39,202 nt of DNA, taken from a virus. The position numbers and the translations under genes were made by a program. This document shows, in pieces, positions 24,669 through 32,561 of this stretch. Position 1 is the stretch's first letter. Each line of letters opens with the position of its first letter. A model generated the notes under the pieces. The model saw only the letters and a program-made list of their open reading frames with translations. It had not been told where the DNA came from and searched no databases. Location of the stretch: IMG/VR virus record IMGVR_UViG_3300032242_000655, positions 1 to 39,202 of that record; one strand, 5' to 3'.

Positions 24669-27485
24669 ATGGCTAACCAATTTGATCCCGACGCAGTTTT
24701 TGGTAAGCCAACAACTTCTCAGCCGCAAGGTGATGGGCAAGGGGCTCCCGCTGGAAAATCGTCGGGAACCATTGATCCTGATGCTATATTTGGCAAACCC
24801 GGACAATCCGCTCCGGGATCAGGCAAGCCATCTTCTTCCGAGGACCAAGAATACGAATCTAAAGTTTTGTCTTTGATGCCAAAAGCGCGTGAGTTTATTG
24901 ACAAGTCAAGTGATCCAACAGTGCGTGGGGCTTCGGGAGCTTTTGTCGAAGGTTTAAGTAAACCGTTAGAATGGGTTGGTGGGAAAACTGCAATTCGTGG
25001 CGCAATGGCTGCATTCGGCGCGGGCGAAGGCAAAAATTTTTCCGAGCGGTATAGGCAATTGAAAGCGGAAGATGAAGCCGTTAATCGTGCGTATGAAGAA
25101 AAACATGCGCTTGCAAAAGGTGCGGGGGAACTTACTGGCGTCGTCGGGACAACTTTGCTTGCCCCGGGCCTGTCGGTTGCTGCTCCTGTAGAAGCTGCTG
25201 CCGTAGCGCGTGGGATTGGTCCTACAGCCGCTAAAGTGGCTGGCATGGGCGCAGAAGGTGCTGCATTTGGCGCGGGAACCGCCGCTGGCGAACAGGCATT
25301 TGGCACCAAAACTGAACACGACGAGCCGGGCATTATAAATTCCGCGCTGGTTGGCGGTGCAGGCGGTGCTGGTCTTGGCCTTATCGGTAAAGGTGTATCA
25401 TCCGCGTATAGCAACTATGCTCCAGAATGGATTAAAGGCGCACTTAGCAAAGACTATCAGACCAAAACATTCTCTCAAAAATGGTTGCAAGACATTGAAA
25501 ACGGTTCCGCAAAAATGGATTTGGCGGAATATAAAAAAGCCATCGAGAACGGTCAGCCTGTTAGTTTGCTAGATGTTGGCGGGGATGCCACCCAAGAGTG
25601 GCTTCGTAGGTCTTTTAAAGGCCGTGCGCAAGCACTGGATGAATTCCAAGTAAAGGCGTCGCAACGGCTTGAAGGCGAAGGCGAACGGTTCGATGCATTC
25701 CTGCAAAAGTATGCGGGAACTGATGGCACAATCAACCAAGATCAGATTCGACAAGCGGCAAAAGACTACGCCGAAAAGATCAATGACGCGAATTACCAAC
25801 GTGCTGCATGGCGACCCGAAAACGGTAAGGGGTCATGGAAAGACAGTTGGATGACTCATTTTGACGATCCCGATGTTGCGGGCGCGTTTGGTGATGCCGT
25901 TTCTACAATGAAACGTAAATACGGCGACGATTTTGTTAGCCCGCTATCTTCTGCGGGGGAAGCCTCCATTGATAGCCTTCTTGGCAAGGGGTTAGACAAA
26001 AAAGCCATCCAGCATTTGAAAAACGCGGGCATTGAAACCGTTGGCGATATAGCGGGCAAAACGGAAGCGGAATTGTTAGATGCAATTGCTGTTTCTGCAA
26101 AATCTGATAGCCATCAAGCGCAAACTGCCGCAAAACGGCAAACGCAAAAACTTGTCGATTCCGTCATGTCCGCCACGAAGGGCATTGATTCCGAGGCGGC
26201 AGTAATCAATCCAGAACACGTCAACGTGGAGTTTTTAGACCGCTGGCAACGCGCATTAAATTATCGTGCCGAATCGCTTGCTAAAAACCGTCCAGAGCTA
26301 AACATGGACTTTGCCAAACGTTTGCAAGAATTGCGCGGTGACATTATCGGGTCGTTAAAAAACCCAAAAAGTTCGTTGTATAATGAGGCCTTTGAAGCTG
26401 CTCACACGCAGGCGGCACAGTTCCATCGCGAAAACGATGCCTTCTCGGCGGGGCAAGAGCTTTTGCGGAAACTTGCAAACGGGGAAAAAGCATCTGAAAT
26501 TGCAAACACTACCGCCAATATGACCCAGCAGGAAAAAGAATTTTTTACCAAGGGCATTTTGGGTCAAATGGTAGAACAGGGTTTGCAAGGCGGGAGCGAT
26601 GGGCGCGGCATTAAATACCAAACGCTTAAAAATTGGTTGTCAAATCCGCACGTCAACACTGCTATGAACAATACGTTGGGCGAAGCTCAATTTACAAATC
26701 TTCGAGCCTACCTCAAGGCAGAAGTGGCAATGGGTGATGCCGCGAGAATTGCGAATTCATATGGGAAAACCAATACGGATTATCGTGGGTTTCTTCCATA
26801 CATGCTTTTTGGCGGCGCAGAACACTATTTGACATCTCTTGGCGGGTTTGTATCCCCGTTTACTCTCGCTGCTTATCAGGCGGCGGATTATTACGCGGGG
26901 CGAAAGTTTGCAACATCCCTTGCCGAAAAAATGATGACGCAAGACCCCAAAATGGTTGAACAGGCAATTGATTCAATTCAAAAAAACCCAAAGATGGCTT
27001 CGTATTTTTCGCAAGTGTTAGGAAAGGCGTTGCCTTCAATGGTCGGGGCTATGTCCGGTAGCCCGCCCGTTCAGCATCATGCTGCTGGTGGCCCTGTACA
27101 AAAATACGCGTTTGGCGGTTCTGCCAATTCAATGCGTATGGTAAACAAATCCGTTCACATGCCAAAACCGGGCGATGAAGATTTTGTTGGCCCAACAATG
27201 ACCAATTCGTCATATGACCCGAATAGGTCCGGCGTGTTTGACAAATTGAACATGTTTGGTGAGCGGAACATTCATTGGACCCCTGACCTTGGAAACGCGT
27301 CATCTCGCGGGTATAAGGTTGATAAAACTGGTCGCACGATGCGGTCTACTGGCGGTCGTATCCCCGAAGCGGACAAACTGTTCAAGCAGGCGAAGAAGTA
27401 CGTAGATAGTCATACTAAAGGCCTCCTAAATGTCCCCGATGATGCTATTGTTAAAGCACTTCGTGTCGCGCAGAAAAAGGTGTGA
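24669..27485 (+). CDS. Large internal / DNA-ejection protein
   Basis: A 938-residue protein starting one base after the previous stop. Two N-terminal decapeptides nearly repeat (FDPDAVFGKP at 5-14, IDPDAIFGKP at 35-44). Ala/Gly-rich hydrophobic segments (~145-245) could cross a membrane. A long, mainly helical body follows. The C-terminal end again has GG motifs (HAAGGPVQKYAFGGS near 804-818, STGGRIPEADKLFKQAKKY near 892-910). Position after the transglycosylase-bearing protein, size and helix content fit an ejection protein, like gp15/gp16 of T7-like phages, which are expelled into the cell before DNA. No enzyme motif is seen. Confidence 0.78.
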   Translation: MANQFDPDAVFGKPTTSQPQGDGQGAPAGKSSGTIDPDAIFGKPGQSAPGSGKPSSSEDQEYESKVLSLMPKAREFIDKSSDPTVRGASGAFVEGLSKPLEWVGGKTAIRGAMAAFGAGEGKNFSERYRQLKAEDEAVNRAYEEKHALAKGAGELTGVVGTTLLAPGLSVAAPVEAAAVARGIGPTAAKVAGMGAEGAAFGAGTAAGEQAFGTKTEHDEPGIINSALVGGAGGAGLGLIGKGVSSAYSNYAPEWIKGALSKDYQTKTFSQKWLQDIENGSAKMDLAEYKKAIENGQPVSLLDVGGDATQEWLRRSFKGRAQALDEFQVKASQRLEGEGERFDAFLQKYAGTDGTINQDQIRQAAKDYAEKINDANYQRAAWRPENGKGSWKDSWMTHFDDPDVAGAFGDAVSTMKRKYGDDFVSPLSSAGEASIDSLLGKGLDKKAIQHLKNAGIETVGDIAGKTEAELLDAIAVSAKSDSHQAQTAAKRQTQKLVDSVMSATKGIDSEAAVINPEHVNVEFLDRWQRALNYRAESLAKNRPELNMDFAKRLQELRGDIIGSLKNPKSSLYNEAFEAAHTQAAQFHRENDAFSAGQELLRKLANGEKASEIANTTANMTQQEKEFFTKGILGQMVEQGLQGGSDGRGIKYQTLKNWLSNPHVNTAMNNTLGEAQFTNLRAYLKAEVAMGDAARIANSYGKTNTDYRGFLPYMLFGGAEHYLTSLGGFVSPFTLAAYQAADYYAGRKFATSLAEKMMTQDPKMVEQAIDSIQKNPKMASYFSQVLGKALPSMVGAMSGSPPVQHHAAGGPVQKYAFGGSANSMRMVNKSVHMPKPGDEDFVGPTMTNSSYDPNRSGVFDKLNMFGERNIHWTPDLGNASSRGYKVDKTGRTMRSTGGRIPEADKLFKQAKKYVDSHTKGLLNVPDDAIVKALRVAQKKV

Positions 27486-27487
27486 TC

Positions 27488-28342
27488 ATGGTTTCTCAGT
27501 ATAGCCCTAACAAAAATTTGGAGTTGCCGGGCAATGGCGACGCTGTTGATAGATGGAACGAGCCCGCTAACTCTGACTTTACTGTCATCGATAAAGCGTT
27601 TGGCGGCACCCAAACCTACACTTTGAGCAGTTCAAACGTTACCGTAACCACGTCGGAAAGCCAGAACCTTCGCCTTTACTTGCAGGGAACCTTGACGGCA
27701 AATGTTAACATCCTGCTTCCGGCTGTCGGCGGTATGTGGATCGTTGATAACCAGACAACTGGTAGTTTTACGGTGACCGTGAAAACCGTTGCGGGTGGCA
27801 GTACGGGCGTGGCTGTCACGCAGGGTGTGCGTTCGTTCATTACGGCAAATGGGACCAACGTCTACTTTGCTGATGACCGTGTGACCCCATACACATCCCC
27901 GCAGGATTTGACCACGACATCCACCACCGTTCGCTTTAACAGTATCGGTATTGGGACTGCCGCATCCGGAACAACGGGTGAGATTCGCGCTACTGGCAAC
28001 ATCACTGCCTTCTATTCGGATCGTCGTTTGAAGAAAGACATCCAGCCCATCGATGGTGCGTTGGAAATGCTGGAAAGCATCCGTGGCGTTCGTTACGTCC
28101 AGAACGAAATTGCGGCTGCGATGGGTTACAATGACCCGTCAGTGCAAGTCGGTGTAATCGCGCAGGAAGTACAGGCTGTGTTGCCGGAGGCCGTGACTGC
28201 CGCCCCGTTTGACATTGGAATGGATGGTCAAAGCATGAGCGGGGAAAACTACTTAACCGTTCGCTATGATCGGATTATCCCCCTCCTTATTCAAGCGGTG
28301 AAGGAGCTGTCGGACGAAGTTGCGGCTTTAAAAGCGAGGTAA
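27488..28342 (+). CDS. Tail fibre/spike protein with C-terminal S74 chaperone
   Basis: A 284-residue protein. Residues ~1-165 are a short beta-rich stem (DRWNEPANSDFTVIDKAFGG, GGMWIVDNQTTGSFTVTVK). The last ~108 residues are an S74-type chaperone: YSDRRLKKDI with Ser177 and Lys182, then GVIAQEVQAVLPEAV and the closing helix (LLIQAVKELSDEVAALK). Self-cleavage before Ser177 would leave a ~176-residue trimeric stem. ATG 27488 is preferred because AAAAAGG precedes it by seven bases; GTG 27482 is in frame and overlaps the upstream stop. It is one of two short fibre genes here. Confidence 0.85.
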   Translation: MVSQYSPNKNLELPGNGDAVDRWNEPANSDFTVIDKAFGGTQTYTLSSSNVTVTTSESQNLRLYLQGTLTANVNILLPAVGGMWIVDNQTTGSFTVTVKTVAGGSTGVAVTQGVRSFITANGTNVYFADDRVTPYTSPQDLTTTSTTVRFNSIGIGTAASGTTGEIRATGNITAFYSDRRLKKDIQPIDGALEMLESIRGVRYVQNEIAAAMGYNDPSVQVGVIAQEVQAVLPEAVTAAPFDIGMDGQSMSGENYLTVRYDRIIPLLIQAVKELSDEVAALKAR

Positions 28343-28345
28343 CCG

Positions 28346-29152
28346 ATGGCAACCCCTGTAAGCGGCGCAATCAGTTTTGCGGACATCCAAACTGCTTTTG
28401 GGTTTGGGTACAATATGGCTAACTACCAGTATAGCCGTTGGTATCAACCAGCATCGCTTATCTATGGGAATTTCTCCGCTACCCAAATCAGTTTTTCTGA
28501 CTTTTATAACAAACAAGCGAATGATCCTGCGGGTAATGGAAGCGTGACTTATTCGTCCGCTAGCACAAATTCTTTTACTGTCCCATTGTTCCGCAACACA
28601 CTGACTGTGGATATTTGGGGTGCGGGCGGTGGCGGAGGCGGTTACGCCAAAGATTATGTTTATGGGGGGACTGGCAATCCTTCATACGTTACTTTTTCCA
28701 ATTCCCTTTCAGCAATTGCTTATGGCGGGACGGGCGGGCAGGATGCCGCAACGGATAGGTATGCGGGCGGGCTTGTATACGGGGACAACGGCGTAGGCGG
28801 AACCGCTTCTGGCAATGTTCTATCAACGACTGGTAACGCTGGGTACAGCCTCGGGGTTGGTGCCGGGGCTCCTAGTGGCGGGGGAGATGTTGCCCCCGGG
28901 TTTAGGCAAACCCCTGCTCCTAACGGCTCGGCTCCCGGCGGGGGCGGTGCTGGGTTCTATTATGATACGGGCGGTAAGTTTCCCGCTGTCGCTGGCGGTG
29001 CTGGCAGTGGTGGCCGCGCCAAATCTACGTGGGCTTCCGCCGCGTTGCCAACAGGCACAACCGCAACGGTAGTAGTTGGTGGTGGCGGCGCACCCGGAAA
29101 TTTCTATGGTGGATACGGGGCTGACGGCAAAATTACAATCTCGTGGAGTTAA
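28346..29152 (+). CDS. Glycine-rich tail fibre adhesin
   Basis: A 268-residue protein. The N-terminal ~55 residues (SGAISFADIQTAFG, SFSDFYNKQA) resemble a fibre-attachment segment. From ~76, FTVPLFRNTLTVDIWGAGG leads into long Gly-rich runs (~90-240) with many GG and GGG clusters, typical of poly-glycine type II receptor-binding domains at fibre tips, such as gp38-like adhesins. The GAGG at 28336-28339 precedes ATG 28346. It follows the S74 fibre gene by three bases; the pair may form a shaft and its tip. The exposed glycine-rich loops would determine receptor choice. Confidence 0.82.
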   Translation: MATPVSGAISFADIQTAFGFGYNMANYQYSRWYQPASLIYGNFSATQISFSDFYNKQANDPAGNGSVTYSSASTNSFTVPLFRNTLTVDIWGAGGGGGGYAKDYVYGGTGNPSYVTFSNSLSAIAYGGTGGQDAATDRYAGGLVYGDNGVGGTASGNVLSTTGNAGYSLGVGAGAPSGGGDVAPGFRQTPAPNGSAPGGGGAGFYYDTGGKFPAVAGGAGSGGRAKSTWASAALPTGTTATVVVGGGGAPGNFYGGYGADGKITISWS

Positions 29153-29153
29153 C

Positions 29154-29624
29154 ATGGACCCGTTAACAATCCTTGCGGCAGCACAGGCGGCATATGCTGG
29201 CATCCAAGCTGGCATTGCGGCTGGTAAAGAAATTCAAGGCATGGCGGCTGACCTGTCCGAACTGTGGGGTAATCTTGCGAAACTAACGCAGATTGCGGCG
29301 GAGCCCCCGCATAAAACGTTCTTTAATGATAAGAGCGCGGAACAGATTGCTATCGAACGATATGCCGCCAAAGCCGAGGCGCATGATCTGGCATTGAAAG
29401 CCCGCAACCTATTTATCGGGGCGTATGGACTTGCCGCATGGGATCAGGTCCAACGGGAAGTGATCAACATCCGTAAAGAGATCGAGCGGAAGAAGTGGGA
29501 AGAAGAGCGCGAACATGCCGCCAAAATGGAAGAACTGCGCGAAGCTGGCGTAGTGACATTTATTGTTTTGTTGCTGTTAGGTATAATGCTGGCGGTCGGG
29601 ATTATATTTTTAGGGGTTAAATGA
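29154..29624 (+). CDS. Helical protein with C-terminal membrane anchor
   Basis: A 156-residue protein. Its N-terminal part is Ala-rich and amphipathic (LTILAAAQAAYAGIQAGIAA). The middle is charged and helical (VINIRKEIERKKWEEEREHA). The C-terminal ~20 residues (TFIVLLLLGIMLAVGIIFLG) are a clear membrane segment. ATG 29154 is chosen because TGGAG precedes it; longer in-frame starts would overlap the fibre gene. It heads the lysis cassette, and its stop overlaps the next start (ATGA). A holin-accessory or spanin-like role is suggested by position only. Confidence 0.75.
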   Translation: MDPLTILAAAQAAYAGIQAGIAAGKEIQGMAADLSELWGNLAKLTQIAAEPPHKTFFNDKSAEQIAIERYAAKAEAHDLALKARNLFIGAYGLAAWDQVQREVINIRKEIERKKWEEEREHAAKMEELREAGVVTFIVLLLLGIMLAVGIIFLGVK

Positions 29625-29908
29625 CAATGGATGAAAAAGGTCATTTTGATCTTTCAAAGATCATGAGCATGATGTTTCCGGTACTGGTTGCCGCTATAGG
29701 TTGGCTGGTCAGTGGCATCAACGGCCTTCACATGGACGTGCAAGATATCAAAGGTAAAATGCCCTTGTTAATTACACCGCAAGGCGTTCCCACAGATAGC
29801 CCGTTAAGTGCGGAAGCCCGTTATAAACTGCGGGACGAAATTTATAGGGATATCAACGACATGAAAGTTCGCATTCGCCTTTTGGAAGCAAAATTAGGGG
29901 ATAAGTGA
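29621..29908 (+). CDS. Small membrane protein of the lysis cassette
   Basis: A 95-residue protein. Residues ~14-36 (IMSMMFPVLVAAIGWLVSGI) span the membrane once. A coiled-coil-like hydrophilic part follows (YRDINDMKVRIRLLEAKLGD). It may start at ATG 29621, which overlaps the previous stop, or at ATG 29627, which has better spacing from AGGGG at 29612-29616. Layout resembles the 15019 protein (anchor then charged helix). In lysis cassettes such proteins can be holins, antiholins or the inner-membrane spanin; none can be chosen from sequence alone. Confidence 0.75.
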   Translation: MTMDEKGHFDLSKIMSMMFPVLVAAIGWLVSGINGLHMDVQDIKGKMPLLITPQGVPTDSPLSAEARYKLRDEIYRDINDMKVRIRLLEAKLGDK

Positions 29909-30405
29909 TGGACCTTGGTATATTTGGAAAGTTGATCGAAAATGTTGCACCGACTATCGCTACCGCTCTTGGCGGTCCTGTTGCTGGCATGGCCGTCAAG
30001 GCTCTATCCAACGCACTCTTGGGGCATAGTGACGGATCAGAAGATGACATTAGAACTGCACTCGCTACTGCAACGCCCGACCAAATCGCTGCAATCCGCA
30101 AGGTAGATGCCGATTTCAAAGTCCAAATGAAAAGTCTGGACATTGATCTGGTCAAGATTGCGGCTAGCGACCGTGCATCTGCTCGTGAAATGGCAATAGG
30201 AACTCATTCCTTTACACCATCCGTCATGTCCTATGTGATCGTCGTCTGCTGGGCGGTCATCCAGTACTTCCTGTTTACCCACGTCATCGAAGCAAGCATG
30301 CGGGAATTGATTGCGCGTGTGCTTGGTACGTTGGACGGTGCTTTGATGCTCGTCCTGTCATTCTGGTTTGGTAGTAGCAACCCCCCAATGGGAGATAAGA
30401 GATGA
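29908..30405 (+). CDS. Holin (3-TM, gene-transfer-agent type)
   Basis: A 165-residue protein. APTIATALGGPVAGMAVKAL near 14-33 is a hydrophobic start. A charged stretch then contains ATPDQIAAIRKVDADFKVQM and IDLVKIAASDRASAREMA. Two strong membrane helices follow near ~108-126 (VIVVCWAVIQYFLF) and ~138-156 (LMLVLSFWFGSSN). This order matches the three-TM holin family known from Rhodobacter gene-transfer agents and alphaproteobacterial phages. The holin would open the inner membrane and free the endolysin that follows. ATG 29908 overlaps the preceding stop (TGATG). Confidence 0.85.
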   Translation: MDLGIFGKLIENVAPTIATALGGPVAGMAVKALSNALLGHSDGSEDDIRTALATATPDQIAAIRKVDADFKVQMKSLDIDLVKIAASDRASAREMAIGTHSFTPSVMSYVIVVCWAVIQYFLFTHVIEASMRELIARVLGTLDGALMLVLSFWFGSSNPPMGDKR

Positions 30406-30995
30406 ATTTTGTAGGTTCCGCGAAGAAAGCCACCGAGGAAGATTTCCAAGCGGCTGCGGACTCATTAAAGGTGCCTGTAGCGGCTTTTAAGGCTGTCACG
30501 GCTGTAGAGGCCGCTGGATCAGGATTTGACGCTGACGGGCGTCCTAAAGCCCTTTTTGAGCGTCATATATTTTATCGGGAACTGCGCACCCAGCTAGACC
30601 TACAGCAATTGGCTATGGACGAGAAATTGGCGTACCCCAAATGGGGTCAACTTCCCTATCCAAAAGGTTCGGATGCGGTTTATGCGGAGATCGAACGCGC
30701 TTGCAAGATCGATGAAGATGCCGCCCTGTGTTCCGTATCGTGGGGTTTGGGCCAGATTATGGGCATGAACTGGGTCATGGTCGGTTGTGAATCGGTAAAG
30801 CAGATGGTTGAACAGGCAATGGAATCAGAGGGGAACCAACTGATCCACATGGCCAAGTTTATCAAGGCGGCAAAATTGGATGTTCCCCTTGCGAGGCTCG
30901 ATTGGGCAGCTTTCGCTAAGGGTTATAACGGGCCGGGATATGCAGCTAATCAATACGATGTGAAACTCGCGAATCACTACGCATCTTATGCTTGA
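30402..30995 (+). CDS. Endolysin: N-acetylmuramidase
   Basis: A 197-residue protein with the N-acetylmuramidase (DUF3380-type) pattern: AVEAAGSGFDADGRPKALFE (~34-53) containing the likely catalytic Glu36 and the conserved FERH, then SWGLGQIMGMNW (~108-119) and the end FAKGYNGPGY (~168-177). It would cut the sugar chain of peptidoglycan at the end of infection. There is no signal peptide or membrane segment, so it depends on the holin just upstream, whose stop it overlaps by four bases. GAGATAAGAG precedes ATG 30402. A terminator follows. Confidence 0.9.
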   Translation: MNFVGSAKKATEEDFQAAADSLKVPVAAFKAVTAVEAAGSGFDADGRPKALFERHIFYRELRTQLDLQQLAMDEKLAYPKWGQLPYPKGSDAVYAEIERACKIDEDAALCSVSWGLGQIMGMNWVMVGCESVKQMVEQAMESEGNQLIHMAKFIKAAKLDVPLARLDWAAFAKGYNGPGYAANQYDVKLANHYASYA

Positions 30996-31034
30996 CAGAA
31001 TACGATGTCCCACATACGTTGGAGGTCTTCCTCC

Positions 31035-31346
31035 CTAGAACTCAGGCGGGCTTCGGTCCGCCTCTTTTTTTATCTCCAGTTTGACCCGATAGCGTGTTTT
31101 GGAACGCTTCTTCAAACGGCGATAAGTCCCATCAAGGTACACAGGCTCCGTCTCCAGCCAATCAATGCTTTTGAGCCGCTTGATGCACTCGTAGATCGAT
31201 GACTTGGGGAGTGACATCATCTCCGCCAGATCAGCAATATCCGCATCGAATGGTTCAGACCCATGCGTGTCAAGCATACGTAGGATCAAGATTTGGTCAC
31301 GTGGCGTGATGGCCCTAGCCCAAACGATAGTCTGAATAAGGTTCAT
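31035..31346 (-). CDS. Winged-helix DNA-binding protein
   Basis: A 103-residue protein. TPRDQILILRMLDTHG (~14-29), DADIADLAEMMSLPKSSIYE (~34-53) and CIKRLKSIDWLETEP form a winged helix-turn-helix with a basic C-terminal tail. It is likely a transcriptional regulator, possibly of the late or early switch; the target is unknown. ATG 31346 overlaps the preceding gene's stop (ATGA). An earlier in-frame GTG at 31361 is less likely. Its 3' end runs through the terminator stem of the opposite strand. Confidence 0.8.
   Translation of the reverse strand: MNLIQTIVWARAITPRDQILILRMLDTHGSEPFDADIADLAEMMSLPKSSIYECIKRLKSIDWLETEPVYLDGTYRRLKKRSKTRYRVKLEIKKEADRSPPEF
31044..31071 (+). terminator. Rho-independent terminator with UUCG loop
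   Basis: The stem AGGCGGGC (31044-31051) pairs with GTCCGCCT (31056-31063), one G-T pair, around a TTCG loop. It is followed by C and seven T (31065-31071). It ends the late rightward transcript after the endolysin. The last codons of the convergent gene on the other strand pass through it. A second small inverted repeat (GGAGG 31021-31025 / CCTCC 31030-31034) sits just before it. Confidence 0.92.
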
Positions 31347-31579
31347 GGTAATTTTACCCACCAGTTTTCCGGTACGGGGATGCTCTCCCTGCCAAGTGTC
31401 GGGTTTGCCTGCGCACGGATGTCGTAGTTAGGGAATGTCCACATTTCTCCGGTTTCGCGAATAGCACAAACCCAGAACAAGTGGTGATCTTCGCTGTAGT
31501 CCAACAGGAAATGCGCGTTTGCTGGCCCTTTGGGGGTCAGGACGGGCATAGATGGGTCAATCCGGTGTATCAGTGCCAT
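31343..31579 (-). CDS. Conserved small phage protein
   Basis: A 78-residue protein. The segments PVLTPKGPANAHFLLDYSED (~12-31), HLFWVCAIRETGEMWTFPN (~33-51) and ENWWVKLP recur in phage genomes as a hypothetical. Its pattern of alternating strands suggests a compact beta fold. It may start at ATG 31579, overlapping the previous gene by 23 bases, or at a second ATG at residue 11. No catalytic residues stand out. It is part of a close-packed leftward operon. Confidence 0.75.
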   Translation of the reverse strand: MALIHRIDPSMPVLTPKGPANAHFLLDYSEDHHLFWVCAIRETGEMWTFPNYDIRAQANPTLGRESIPVPENWWVKLP

Positions 31580-31745
31580 TGGGGTCTTCCTCTACGGGTC
31601 CACTATATTGCTTTTCTATCAAGCATGCTTCTTTTAGGGCGTGAACGAACCCTATTTTGGCAAGGAGGATCAGTTCTTCTCGGTCGCATTCTATCATAAC
31701 TCGCGCTCCCCCGTCCGGTAATTCATAAATCTCCAGAACTTCCAT
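31557..31745 (-). CDS. Small hypothetical protein (62 aa)
   Basis: A 62-residue acidic protein beginning MEVLEIYELPDGGARVMIEC with a helical middle (ELILLAKIGFVHALKEACLI). GAGGAG precedes ATG 31745 by six bases, the best site of three in-frame starts (31790, 31763 and 31745). The tail is low-complexity and overlaps the next gene's start. I do not recognise the family. Confidence 0.68.
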   Translation of the reverse strand: MEVLEIYELPDGGARVMIECDREELILLAKIGFVHALKEACLIEKQYSGPVEEDPNGTDTPD

Positions 31746-31759
31746 CGTTCGCTCCTCGG

Positions 31760-31951
31760 TCATTTGGGCGGCTCCGGTAATGGCATCCAATAATCAAAAC
31801 TTTCCCATGTAGGCCCATTCATTTCTTCGCAATACAACCCAATCCAAACATCTGCATTTGGATCATAATAGGCCACGGAAACACGTTCTCCATCCCAAAT
31901 TAAAATGTCAGTGTCGTCCATTGGAGCCGTCTCAAATGGTTTCCATTTCAT
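31760..31951 (-). CDS. DUF551-like small protein
   Basis: A 63-residue protein. W-x-P-F-E-T-A-P near residues 3-10, a DILIWDGERVSVAYYD strand pair and the end WMPLPEPP match the DUF551 pattern, widespread in phages and prophages and without known biochemical function. It starts at ATG 31951, inside the final codons of the HNH gene. Trp and Tyr content is high, as usual in this family. Confidence 0.8.
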   Translation of the reverse strand: MKWKPFETAPMDDTDILIWDGERVSVAYYDPNADVWIGLYCEEMNGPTWESFDYWMPLPEPPK

Positions 31952-32298
31952 TTTTCATTCCTCAATACGACTGAACCGTCCATCTTGCGTTTGTATTTTG
32001 ACTGCCTTCCAAACGGCAACGGTGATTTTGATACTCGAACTCCGATATGACGTGCTTCACGCCTTTTCGCTTTAGCGATGTTGCCCACATCTTCCGTCGT
32101 TTTGACGCGATGGCATTTGATGTGCGCTGGAACCCAATTGCTTTCGTCGTCCGCTCCGCCCATAGCAAAAGGGATAATATGTTCCACCTCCCACGCTTCA
32201 CCGACATTGATTTTCCCCCCACATATGTGACACGCCCCGCCGTGGGCCGCGAATAACGCGACCCTCTTTTTGGCGGATATTGTTTTACGACTTACCAC
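31948..32298 (-). CDS. HNH endonuclease
   Basis: A 116-residue protein with an HNH core: CHICGGKINVGEAWEVEHII (23-42), with Cys23/Cys26 and His40, then SNWVPAHIKCHRVKT containing Asn54, Cys62 and His63. The four metal-binding residues and HNH catalytic set appear complete. It would cleave DNA. In many phages an HNH protein assists terminase, but this copy lies in the leftward accessory operon, so a different job (mobility, or host or rival DNA cutting) is possible. A basic C-terminal tail follows. The start at 32298 overlaps the upstream gene's end. Confidence 0.86.
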   Translation of the reverse strand: MVSRKTISAKKRVALFAAHGGACHICGGKINVGEAWEVEHIIPFAMGGADDESNWVPAHIKCHRVKTTEDVGNIAKAKRREARHIGVRVSKSPLPFGRQSKYKRKMDGSVVLRNEK

Positions 32299-32561
32299 GG
32301 GATTTCATCGTCCATGATTGGCTTGGACTGTTGCCGTTGGGCTTCGTATTCGGGTTTTGCAGTACTTTTAGGCGGCTGGGCGACATCGCCAATATATCCG
32401 GAATAAAATGGCAAACCATTTTTTGATACTTTATCCCACATTAAAAGATCATGTTTAACGCCCCCTTTTACAATTGTCCCTTTGTAATGCGGAGTTTTTT
32501 CAGATTTTAATTTTTCGTTCTTAAACAAAACGAAACTACCTTCTTTTGGTGCAAAACTCAT
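32292..32561 (-). CDS. Small protein with SSB-like acidic tail
   Basis: An 89-residue protein. The N-terminal two-thirds (PKEGSFVLFKNEKLKSEKTP, YKGTIVKGGVKHDLLMWDKV) are predicted short strands and basic loops. It ends MDDEIPW, which resembles the conserved acidic tip of single-stranded DNA-binding proteins. ATG 32561 is preferred because GGAG precedes it and the upstream gene's stop overlaps it (ATGA). It is adjacent to ERF and exonuclease genes, so a DNA-recombination accessory role is suggested but not proved. The first ~60 residues are too short for a full OB fold. Confidence 0.75.
   Translation of the reverse strand: MSFAPKEGSFVLFKNEKLKSEKTPHYKGTIVKGGVKHDLLMWDKVSKNGLPFYSGYIGDVAQPPKSTAKPEYEAQRQQSKPIMDDEIPW

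Noticed and set aside
31948-32298. HNH gene as a terminase partner
   Set aside because: It lies in the leftward accessory operon, far from any terminase or portal gene in the window.
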